From Aliamphritea hakodatensis (lineage in GTDB: Bacteria > Pseudomonadota > Gammaproteobacteria > Pseudomonadales > Balneatricaceae), in NCBI RefSeq assembly GCF_024347195.1, contig NZ_AP025281.1:682001-746000 (forward strand): 64,000 bases of DNA. Reading direction: 5' to 3'. Position numbers and translations under genes: made by a program. The notes under the pieces are model-generated. The model searched no databases and was not told the origin of the DNA. It saw nothing but the letters and a program-made list of their open reading frames with translations. Below are positions 35,842 to 43,020 of this stretch, one piece after another; within the stretch, counting starts at the first letter, position 1; the number at the start of each line of letters is the position of its first letter.

Positions 35842-36600
35842 GTGGATTTAGCAACGCTCGTTGGGTTATTAGGTGCATTTGGTATCGTAGTCGCAGCGAT
35901 GGTAACCGGTGGCGACGTAGGGACGTTTGTTAACGTGCCATCACTGCTCATCGTACTGGGCGGCAGTCTTTTTGTTGTGCTGATGAAGTTTACTCTGGGC
36001 CAGTTCCTGAGTATCGGTAAGGTGATGGGCAAGGCGTTTATGTTCAAGTCCGTGAAGCCTGAAGATATTATCGCAGAAGCCGTTGATCTGGCGGATGCTG
36101 CCCGTAAAGGTGGTCTGCTTTCGCTGGAAGATAAAACAGTCAGCAGTGACTTTATGCAACGTGGCATTCAGTTACTGGTAGACGGTCACGACCCGGACAT
36201 TGTCCGCGGCCTCCTGAATAAAGAAAAATCTCTGACCACTGAGCGTCATGAAAGCGCCTGTGACATTTTTAAGGCGATGGGTGATGTCGGGCCTGCGATG
36301 GGCATGATCGGTACACTGGTTGGTCTGGTACAGATGCTGTCCAACATGAGTGACCCTAAGTCGATCGGCCCTGCGATGGCGGTTGCCCTGCTGACAACAC
36401 TTTACGGTGCGATGCTGGCAACCATGTTTGCACTGCCGATCGCAGATAAACTCGATGGCCGTAAAGCGGAAGAAGAGCTGAATCAGTCGCTGATTATCGA
36501 TGGCCTGCTGGCAATTCAGGCCGGTCAGAATCCCCGGGTTATTGAGCAAATGCTGCGCAACTACCTGCCTGAGAAAAAACGGGCAGTGGCTGAAGGGTAA
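35842..36600 (+). CDS. pomA: Flagellar stator subunit PomA/MotA (Na+-type)
   Basis: PomA is the five-fold ring subunit of the stator that drives rotation by pushing on FliG. The N-terminus (MDLATLVGLLGAFG) and overall sequence match Vibrio PomA more than proton-type MotA. Four membrane segments lie near residues 5-22, 30-50, 145-170 and 178-200, with a cytoplasmic loop between the second and third. The start is GTG with AGGAG 6 nt upstream. The length is 252 residues. pomB follows after 5 nt. Confidence 0.94.
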   Translation: MDLATLVGLLGAFGIVVAAMVTGGDVGTFVNVPSLLIVLGGSLFVVLMKFTLGQFLSIGKVMGKAFMFKSVKPEDIIAEAVDLADAARKGGLLSLEDKTVSSDFMQRGIQLLVDGHDPDIVRGLLNKEKSLTTERHESACDIFKAMGDVGPAMGMIGTLVGLVQMLSNMSDPKSIGPAMAVALLTTLYGAMLATMFALPIADKLDGRKAEEELNQSLIIDGLLAIQAGQNPRVIEQMLRNYLPEKKRAVAEG

Positions 36601-36605
36601 CGCGG

Positions 36606-37553
36606 ATGAGTGATGAAGAAGAAAAATGCCCCCCCTGTCCCGCGGGGTTACCGGGCTGGCTAGCAACCTTCGGCGACCTTATGTCTCTGTTGATGTGCTT
36701 CTTCGTATTGCTGTTGTCTTTCTCAGAAATGGACGTGCTGAAGTTTAAGCAGTTGGCCGGCTCTATGCGTGAAGCCTTTGGTGTTCAGAATCAGGTAAAG
36801 GTTGCTGATATACCTAAGGGTACCAGTATCATTGCTCAGGAATTCAGTCCGGGCCGCCCGGAGCCTACGCCGCTGAATGAAGTCCGTCAAATGACCACAG
36901 ACAACGATCTCCAGACGCTGGATATACGCACTCAGGAAGGTGAGTCTGAAGTCAGTGAAGAAGAGAAGAGTGAGACTCAGGAAGAGCTTCGGGAGCTGTT
37001 AGAGCAGATTGAGGAGCAGGCCGAAGCGCAGGCTAAAACGGATGCTGTTTCCTTTGCCGCTGCCTTGCAGTCAGAAATTGGCCAGGGAAGCGTAGAAGTT
37101 GAGACTGACGGTAAGAAAATTATTATCCGTGTAAAGGATAAAGGATCTTTCAGCTCCGGCTCTGCAGAACTGAAGTTCGCTTATATTCCTGTGATGGCCA
37201 AGATTCGGGATGTTTTACTGACTGTTCACGGTAAGGTTGCTATTGAAGGGCACACGGATAACATTCCGGTATCCGGTGGTCAGTATGAATCCAACTGGGG
37301 ATTATCCACAGCACGGGCTTTATCGGTTGCCCATGAGTTATTTGCGGACCCGAGAATTGATCAGTCACGGTTCAATGTGGTCGGTTATTCAGATACCAAA
37401 CCGCTGGCGCCTAACGACACTTCACTGAACCGCAGCACCAACCGGCGGGTTGAAATCATTGTTCAGAAAGGGGCTGATCCTGAAGCGCTGGAAAAAATTA
37501 AAGCCGGGGATGCTGAAGTTTTCGGACCGCTGACCCCACAGGAAGTCTTCTGA
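36606..37553 (+). CDS. pomB: Flagellar stator subunit PomB/MotB (Na+-type)
   Basis: PomB is the ion-conducting, peptidoglycan-anchored stator subunit. The ion-binding aspartate is D24 in TFGDLMSLL, the same residue number as in Vibrio PomB, and the segment up to VLKFKQ is nearly PomB-specific. A single membrane segment (about 18-40) is followed by a plug/linker and an OmpA-like peptidoglycan-binding domain (about 190-290, with EGHTDNIPV). The length is 315 residues. It is co-transcribed with pomA. Confidence 0.94.
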   Translation: MSDEEEKCPPCPAGLPGWLATFGDLMSLLMCFFVLLLSFSEMDVLKFKQLAGSMREAFGVQNQVKVADIPKGTSIIAQEFSPGRPEPTPLNEVRQMTTDNDLQTLDIRTQEGESEVSEEEKSETQEELRELLEQIEEQAEAQAKTDAVSFAAALQSEIGQGSVEVETDGKKIIIRVKDKGSFSSGSAELKFAYIPVMAKIRDVLLTVHGKVAIEGHTDNIPVSGGQYESNWGLSTARALSVAHELFADPRIDQSRFNVVGYSDTKPLAPNDTSLNRSTNRRVEIIVQKGADPEALEKIKAGDAEVFGPLTPQEVF

Positions 37554-37588
37554 TATAAAAAAACCCGGCACAGGCCGGGTTTTTTATA
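37554..37588. terminator. Bidirectional terminator between pomB and cytochrome gene
   Basis: CCCGGC and GCCGGG with an ACAG loop are flanked by A7 and T7, and the outer TATA bases pair too. It serves both convergent genes. Confidence 0.9.
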
Positions 37589-37600
37589 CATACGCATTGC

Positions 37601-37906
37601 TTACTTGGAGTTATCCAGCATGTGCTGAATAGCTGCAGTCAGCTCACTGTCAGTACAGTTTTGGCAGTTACCCATGGGTGGCATAACATTCAGGCCACTT
37701 TTCGCGGTTGCCAGCAGGCCATCAACGCCTTTTTCTATACGGGTTTTCCAGGCTTCAGGGTCGCCTACTTTTGGCGCACCGGCTACGCCGGTCATGTGGC
37801 ATGCCAGACAGTAAGTGTTGTATACAGTTGTGCCGTCACGTTCAGCAAAGGCGGCTACGGGTGTCAGAAGTGCAGCAGCAGTTGCTGCCAGTAATAATTT
37901 TTTCAT
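37601..37906 (-). CDS. Small periplasmic cytochrome c, c5-like
   Basis: The 101-residue precursor has a signal peptide (cleavage after AFA, residue 21), one haem motif CLACH near 33-37 and an axial Met in MPPMG near 75-79. The extra NCQNC pair near 80-84 is the disulfide typical of cytochrome c5. It probably shuttles electrons to a terminal oxidase. It is monocistronic on the minus strand. Confidence 0.9.
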   Translation of the reverse strand: MKKLLLAATAAALLTPVAAFAERDGTTVYNTYCLACHMTGVAGAPKVGDPEAWKTRIEKGVDGLLATAKSGLNVMPPMGNCQNCTDSELTAAIQHMLDNSK

Positions 37907-38082
37907 TGTAATTCCTTGAGGCCTCTAATGTTTGGCTAGAGCAAAGGTGAACACAGAAACCCTGTGGTGAACTTCTATGCTGGGATCAGTTTAGAAACTC
38001 GGGATGGCGTCTGTAAATAGCCAGAACAGATAAGAATTGAATCTGTGTCAAGGAATGCTTAATTTTTCCGGAAACCTGCCGA

Positions 38083-38295
38083 TTAATTATGTGTGGCACG
38101 AAGATTCATAGCATACATTGCCTGTTGATGCTGTGAAGATTCTTTGGCGTCACGGTGTTTATGCTGAAGGAAACACTGCTGGTGAAACTGCCGGACCATG
38201 TCTGCGGGTGCGTCAGTAATTTGCAGAATTTCATTTAAGCTTAAGCCCTTACGGGTTAACTGAAGTATCTGGTGTTGCAATGAGTTCATCGTCAT
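38083..38295 (-). CDS. Small protein of unknown function, HTH-like segment
   Basis: This 70-residue frame has an ATG 8 nt after AGGA, which supports translation. Residues 10-40 (RKGLSLNEILQITDAPADMV) look like a helix-turn-helix of the kind that reads 'choose, then skip', but I recognise no family. The C-terminal third is rich in His, Gln and Lys. It is transcribed towards the cytochrome gene. It may be a genuine small regulator or may be unexpressed. Confidence 0.5.
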   Translation of the reverse strand: MTMNSLQHQILQLTRKGLSLNEILQITDAPADMVRQFHQQCFLQHKHRDAKESSQHQQAMYAMNLRATHN

Positions 38296-38434
38296 TGTTT
38301 TAATCCTATAGCTGATTCTGGATATCAGTTTTAGCAGTAAGATGTGACAAAATCATTGCAATGGTCTAATTTCATTAGGGAAAGAGCGGTATTTTCTTGA
38401 ATGGGGATACTTTGTTGGTATATGTTAAAAGTCA

Positions 38435-38447
38435 TACAATAATTGTA
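38435..38447. repeat. Short palindrome upstream of the winged-helix gene
   Basis: TACAAT, A, ATTGTA form a 13-bp palindrome 70 bp upstream of the gene at 38516, in an AT-rich segment. It could be an operator for that regulator. Confidence 0.35.
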
Positions 38448-38515
38448 AGATCTGTTTAATTAACAAGAATCTGACATAGCAACGGAACGCTGTTAGCTGC
38501 TGGCTGGGGAATAAT

Positions 38516-39049
38516 ATGGATAAAAATGCAACTTCTACGACCGTTTCAAATCGGCATGATCAGTCTACGTCTGCTGGGGCGAACCCGACTAATCTTAGGT
38601 CCTGTTTTGATGCGGAAGAATTAGCACAGAAACTGGGCTTCGTATCTTTTTCGACCGATTTTCTGATTCGCTGTTACCGGGTTTTTGACGGTGACATCAA
38701 AGCCGCGATTATTTTTAATGTAATCTCACTGTGGGCACTGCGCCAGCGTGAAGATGAAGAGGCGAAACAGTCGGTACCGGGTTTCTCCTGTAATAATCAT
38801 TCGATCAGTATTGCGACCGGTATTCCGTACGAAACTGTACGGCGTAAGGTAAAAAGCATGGTTGAGAATGAATGGCTGTACTTCAGCGATTCTTCCCATG
38901 TGGTACTGAATGCGGAAAAATGGCAGCAGGTTCTGGGGGATGTGATAGATCCGGAGCGCTGTGTTGTTGGCTATGTTCGCAGTACCGACGTGTCGCCTGA
39001 TTTTGCAGGCCGTAAACGGATGGGCTCCGCGGCAGACCGCCGCACGTAA
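38516..39049 (+). CDS. Probable winged-helix transcriptional regulator, family unknown
   Basis: The 177-residue protein has a disordered Ser/Thr-rich N-terminus (about 1-30). A helical region with a clear HTH follows near residues 90-120, ending GIPYETVRRKVKSMVENEWL, as in MarR/GntR-like winged helices where the last part is the recognition helix. No ligand domain is evident. I cannot place it in a named family. It stands alone between the small gene on the other strand and the chemosensory cluster, and ends at a strong terminator, so it is its own transcription unit. Confidence 0.7.
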   Translation: MDKNATSTTVSNRHDQSTSAGANPTNLRSCFDAEELAQKLGFVSFSTDFLIRCYRVFDGDIKAAIIFNVISLWALRQREDEEAKQSVPGFSCNNHSISIATGIPYETVRRKVKSMVENEWLYFSDSSHVVLNAEKWQQVLGDVIDPERCVVGYVRSTDVSPDFAGRKRMGSAADRRT

Positions 39050-39371
39050 TGTGCCAGATACGCTGGAAAAAGCTGCTTTTATAGCAGCTTTTTTTTCGCC
39101 TGGATTTTGTCAGGCTGAAATTTTAAATCTTCAGTAATAACAAAGGATAACGTTTAAAAAGGCTTTGCGGATAATAAAAAGTGCTATTGCACGATGCTGA
39201 AAATCCTTGTAAATCAAGGTTGTATACTCACCAAAGTGAGTAAGCTAAGTGATTGATTTTTTGACTTAAGAAGCTTTGTGTAACACATTTATATCTACAA
39301 ATATTCCTGTTTAAGTTTGCAGGAGAAAAGCCGAGAGATAAGTAGTACCCGGAAAATTGAGAGATACGCAT
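39050..39371. other. Intergenic region ahead of the chemosensory cluster
   Basis: The 322 bp hold the terminator of the preceding gene, then AT-rich sequence. Two small dyads are visible: CCTTG/CAAGG around 39205-39219 and a 7-bp perfect one, TACTCAC-CAAA-GTGAGTA (39225-39242), overlapping a TATACT hexamer at 39223-39228. No FliA (GCCGATAA) or sigma-54 (TGGCAC-N5-TTGC) promoter is visible, which argues against flagellar control of this cluster. Confidence 0.5.
39066..39096 (+). terminator. Terminator of the winged-helix gene
   Basis: AAAAAGCTGCT and AGCAGCTTTTT arms with a short T-rich loop are followed by a run of T8. It isolates the chemosensory cluster from upstream transcription. Confidence 0.85.
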
Positions 39372-39662
39372 ATGACTAATGAAACCAGGGAAGAGTTACA
39401 GTTGCCGGAAGAGATCTCAATTGTAAATATCGGTGAATGGAAAGATAAATTCACTGACCTTCTGGAATCTTCTGCTTCAATTTCAATAAACGCTGCTGAC
39501 CTGACCCGGGTCGACACGGCAGCGGTTCAGTTGCTCGTTGTATTCATCAAAGAGTTGCAGTCACACAATATTGATTACGAGTGGCAGAACCGGTCTGCTG
39601 AACTGGATAAGGTTGCCCGCCAACTGGGACTGGCATCCATGCTGCAACTCGGGTCAGCATAA
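39372..39662 (+). CDS. STAS-domain protein lacking the phospho-acceptor serine
   Basis: A 96-residue single STAS domain, first gene of the chemosensory cluster. In anti-sigma-factor antagonists the loop reads DSSG/A, with the second Ser phosphorylated. Here it is VDTAAVQ, with Ala at that position, so regulation by serine phosphorylation is unlikely. STAS proteins head similar clusters in Vibrio and Pseudomonas relatives. I start at ATG 39372 rather than the TTG 15 nt earlier. cheY follows after 27 nt. Confidence 0.85.
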   Translation: MTNETREELQLPEEISIVNIGEWKDKFTDLLESSASISINAADLTRVDTAAVQLLVVFIKELQSHNIDYEWQNRSAELDKVARQLGLASMLQLGSA

Positions 39663-39689
39663 AAAATAACGGATTACGGAGAATATTAA

Positions 39690-40052
39690 ATGGCAACCAT
39701 CTTAGTTGTTGATGATTCGGCTTCTTTACGAAATATGGTGACCTTTACCCTGAAGCAGGAAGGTTATCAGGTTGTTGAGGCCGGTAATGGTCAGGAAGCG
39801 CTGACCAAGGCAAAAGGCGGCCGCTTTGATCTGGTGCTTACCGATGTGAATATGCCGGTCATGGACGGTATCACTCTGTGTTCTGAGCTGCGTAAGCTGC
39901 CGACGTTCAAGTTCACCCCGGTACTGATGCTCACCACTGAAAGCTCCGCTGATATGAAGCAGCAAGGGAAAAGTGCCGGTGCGACAGGCTGGCTGGTAAA
40001 ACCTTTTAATCCTGAGAAGTTGATCAGCACAATCAAACGCGTCGTACGGTGA
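39690..40052 (+). CDS. cheY: CheY-type response regulator
   Basis: A 120-residue stand-alone receiver with the acidic pocket DD near 8-9, phospho-acceptor Asp in LTDVNMP near 52, Thr in LTTES near 82 and Lys in KPFNP near 104. It is presumably the output or sink phosphorylated by the adjacent CheA. It sits between the STAS gene and cheA in the usual F7-cluster order. Confidence 0.93.
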   Translation: MATILVVDDSASLRNMVTFTLKQEGYQVVEAGNGQEALTKAKGGRFDLVLTDVNMPVMDGITLCSELRKLPTFKFTPVLMLTTESSADMKQQGKSAGATGWLVKPFNPEKLISTIKRVVR

Positions 40053-40058
40053 TCGCCT

Positions 40059-42485
40059 ATGAGTATTGATCTTTCGCAGTTTATTGCAACCTTCCTCGAA
40101 GAGAGTTACGAAGGTTTAGAAGTCATGGAATCGAGCCTGCTGGACATGGACTCGGCAGACGAAGAAACGATCAATACTATCTTCCGTGCTGCCCATTCCA
40201 TAAAGGGGGGCGCGGGAACCTTTGGTTTTAATGAAGTTGCAGACTTTACGCACCGTGTAGAAACCCTGCTGGATGAAATGCGCAGTGGTAAACAGGCTGT
40301 CACCGGCCCGCTGGTCAATCTGTTGCTTGAGTCTGTCGACTGTATCAAGGCTTTGCTTGAGTCCGTACAGGGGGGCGCTGACGCTGATCCGGAAATGCTT
40401 GCCAGCGTACAGAAAGGCCTTGAAGTTGCACTGGGGGAGGCGCCGGCAGAAGCGGTACCGGTAGCCGAAAGACCGGCAGAAGTAGCGACCGTTGCCAGTG
40501 TGCCTGCCGGTTGGCAGATCGATTTTCAGCCCCACAAAGACCTGTTACAGCAAGGCCATGAACCCGCGTTTATGTTCGAAGCGCTGGAGGACTTTGGTGA
40601 ACTGAATGTTCAGCCTGACTGCTCAGGGTTGCCTGCGCTGGCAGCGCTGGACCCTGAATTGCTGCACATTAACTGGCAGATCGGACTTACCTCCGACTGC
40701 AGCGAAGACGATGTTAAAGAAATTTTCGAATGGGTTGAGGACGAATGTGATCTGAGTATCAGCCCGTTATGCATAACGCCGGCGGCCGGCTGGCGTGTCG
40801 AATTTATTCCCGGTGCAGACATTGTTCAGACCGGTAATGAGCCTTCGCTGATGCTGGACACCCTCACTGATCTTGGTGAACTGACAGTTGAGGCGAATCT
40901 GAGTAACTTGCCTGCACTGGCCGACCTGAACCCGGAGCTGATTTACCTTTCCTGGCAACTGACCCTGGAATCCGACTGTGACGAGGCCTCTGTCCGGGAA
41001 GTCTTCGAGTGGGTAGAAGATGAGTGCGAAATTAATGTATCTGCGCTGAGCGGTGCTGAAGAGGCTGTACAGGCCACAGAGGCTCAGCCTGCTGCCGTTG
41101 CAACTGAAACAGCCCCGGACAGCCCTCAGGCACCTGTCAGTGAGCCGGTTACGCCTGCCCCGGCAGAGCCTAAAACACCGGCTCCGGCAGCTGCGGACAA
41201 AACGCCGGCTGCCCGTAAGCCCAAAGCAACCGAAAGCAGTTCCATCCGGGTGGATACAGACAAGATTGACGCACTGATAAACCGGGTTGGAGAACTGGTA
41301 ATTACTCAGGCGATGCTCGGACAGATCGGTCAGGAACTGATGGAATCTACCGGTGCTGATTTCGAGCGGTTGCAGAGCGGTCTGGAGCAACTGGAACGTA
41401 ATACCCGTGACCTGCAGGAAGATGTGATGCGGGTAAGAATGTTGCCGATCAGCTTCGTGTTTAACCGCTTCCCACGGCTGGTACATGACGTCAGCGGTAA
41501 GCTGGGTAAGAAGGTGGACCTGGTAATCTCCGGTGAACAGACCGAAATAGATAAAACTGTGATGGAGAAAATCGGCGATCCGCTGGTACACCTGATCCGT
41601 AACTCTCTTGATCACGGGTTGGAAACACCGGAAGAACGGCTGGCGGCCGGAAAGAATGAAACCGGTACCGTTCAGCTGAATGCTTATCATCAGGGCGGCG
41701 TTATTGTTATTGATATCATCGACGATGGCCGGGGGCTGAATACCGCCAGAATTCGCCAGAAAGCACTGGAGAACGGGCTGATCACTGAAGATCAGGCGAT
41801 GACCGATCAGGAAATCGATGAGCTGATATTTAAGCCGGGGTTCTCCACCGCAGAAGAAGTCAGCGACCTGTCCGGCCGGGGGGTCGGAATGGACGTGGTA
41901 CGGCGGAATATTGAATCACTGGGGGGCAACGTCAGTGTCCGTTCTGATCCGGGCAACGGAGCTAAGTTCAGTGTCAGCCTGCCGCTTACCCTGGCCATTC
42001 TTGACGGCCAACTGGTAAGGATTCATGACCAGACCTACATTTTACCGCTGGTATCAATCGTCGAAACTTTCCAGGCAGATAAAAAATCCCTGAGTCCGAT
42101 CGCCGGGGAAAATAAATTGCTGCATTTCCGTGATGAATATATCCCGCTGATATCAATGCGTGCGCTGTTTAAGTTACCACCTGAGGCCAAAGAAGAAGGC
42201 TTTGCCGGCAGTCTGATTGCAATCGTTGAGAACGGCGGTCAGAAAGTGGGACTGGTGGTGGATGAACTCTATGGCCAGCAGCAGGTTGTTATCAAAAGCC
42301 TTGAAGTTAATTTCAAACCGATTGAAGGATTTGCCGGTGCAACCATTCTGGGAGATGGCAGTGTCGCACTGATTCTGGATGTCACGGGGATCATAAAACG
42401 GGGCCTGAGTGCGGGTATGGCGCACTCTGCCAATACGGGTAACGGCGGGCTTCAGGCCGTGCCGGACAGGGAGAATGTTGCATGA
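40059..42485 (+). CDS. cheA: Chemotaxis histidine kinase CheA with duplicated middle domain
   Basis: The 808-residue kinase has an HPt domain (about 1-105, phospho-His in AHSIKGG near 46). Next come two consecutive 85-residue repeats starting at W152 and W245, then an Ala/Pro-rich linker (about 335-395), dimerisation P3 (about 400-460), HATPase P4 with HLIRNSLDHG near 512 and DDGRG near 552, and a CheW-like P5 (about 650-790). The repeats are about half identical without gaps (each ending EWVEDEC) and occupy the position of a CheY/CheB-docking P2. cheW overlaps by 4 nt. Confidence 0.95.
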   Translation: MSIDLSQFIATFLEESYEGLEVMESSLLDMDSADEETINTIFRAAHSIKGGAGTFGFNEVADFTHRVETLLDEMRSGKQAVTGPLVNLLLESVDCIKALLESVQGGADADPEMLASVQKGLEVALGEAPAEAVPVAERPAEVATVASVPAGWQIDFQPHKDLLQQGHEPAFMFEALEDFGELNVQPDCSGLPALAALDPELLHINWQIGLTSDCSEDDVKEIFEWVEDECDLSISPLCITPAAGWRVEFIPGADIVQTGNEPSLMLDTLTDLGELTVEANLSNLPALADLNPELIYLSWQLTLESDCDEASVREVFEWVEDECEINVSALSGAEEAVQATEAQPAAVATETAPDSPQAPVSEPVTPAPAEPKTPAPAAADKTPAARKPKATESSSIRVDTDKIDALINRVGELVITQAMLGQIGQELMESTGADFERLQSGLEQLERNTRDLQEDVMRVRMLPISFVFNRFPRLVHDVSGKLGKKVDLVISGEQTEIDKTVMEKIGDPLVHLIRNSLDHGLETPEERLAAGKNETGTVQLNAYHQGGVIVIDIIDDGRGLNTARIRQKALENGLITEDQAMTDQEIDELIFKPGFSTAEEVSDLSGRGVGMDVVRRNIESLGGNVSVRSDPGNGAKFSVSLPLTLAILDGQLVRIHDQTYILPLVSIVETFQADKKSLSPIAGENKLLHFRDEYIPLISMRALFKLPPEAKEEGFAGSLIAIVENGGQKVGLVVDELYGQQQVVIKSLEVNFKPIEGFAGATILGDGSVALILDVTGIIKRGLSAGMAHSANTGNGGLQAVPDRENVA

Positions 42486-42988
42486 ACAGCCATGAGCTGG
42501 GCGATGACCTTACCTACAGTGAAGATGGCCAGCAGTATCTGAGCTTTCTGCTGGAAGATGAAGAGTATGGCATTGATATTCTGCGGGTTCAGGAACTGCG
42601 TGGCTGGGCACCGGTCACCCCGATTCCGGAAATGCCGGACTATCTGCGCGGTGTTCTGAATCTGCGCGGTGCAATTATTCCGGTCATCGACTTGCGGTTA
42701 CGGTTTGGCTTGCCTGCTCTGGTGTATGGCCCGACCACTGTGGTTATCGTGATCAAGGTACAGAGTGAAAAAGGCGAGCGAATCATGGGCATCATTGTCG
42801 ACGCAGTCGCCGAGACATACACGCTGGCAACCGGTCAGATTCAGGTTTCCCCGCAGATAGGCGGGGTCATCAATTCCGAGTTTATCACCGGTCTGGTGGC
42901 TCATGATGACAAAATGATTGTGCTGATGGATATCGATCAGCTAATGAATTCAGGTGAACTGGCGGTAGCAGCGCCGGTAGCCGGTTAG
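42482..42988 (+). CDS. cheW: Chemotaxis coupling protein CheW
   Basis: A 168-residue CheW SH3-like adaptor linking receptors to CheA. Conserved parts are YGIDILRVQELRGW near 35-48, the LRGVLNLRGAIIPVIDLR segment near 58-75 and LVDI-like ending. ATG 42482 overlaps the cheA stop (ATGA), implying coupled synthesis. The receptor gene follows after 32 nt. Confidence 0.95.
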   Translation: MNSHELGDDLTYSEDGQQYLSFLLEDEEYGIDILRVQELRGWAPVTPIPEMPDYLRGVLNLRGAIIPVIDLRLRFGLPALVYGPTTVVIVIKVQSEKGERIMGIIVDAVAETYTLATGQIQVSPQIGGVINSEFITGLVAHDDKMIVLMDIDQLMNSGELAVAAPVAG

Positions 42989-43020
42989 ACGCGCAGTACA
43001 GGTTTTTTAAAGGAGAGAGC

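Noticed and set aside
39181..39371. Sigma-28 or sigma-54 promoter for the chemosensory cluster
   Set aside because: Neither GCCGATAA-type nor GG-N10-GC-type elements are present. Only small dyads and a weak TATACT occur.
40767..41690. 307-codon minus-strand frame inside cheA
   Set aside because: It is antisense to conserved kinase domains, has no ribosome-binding site and shows no recognisable family.
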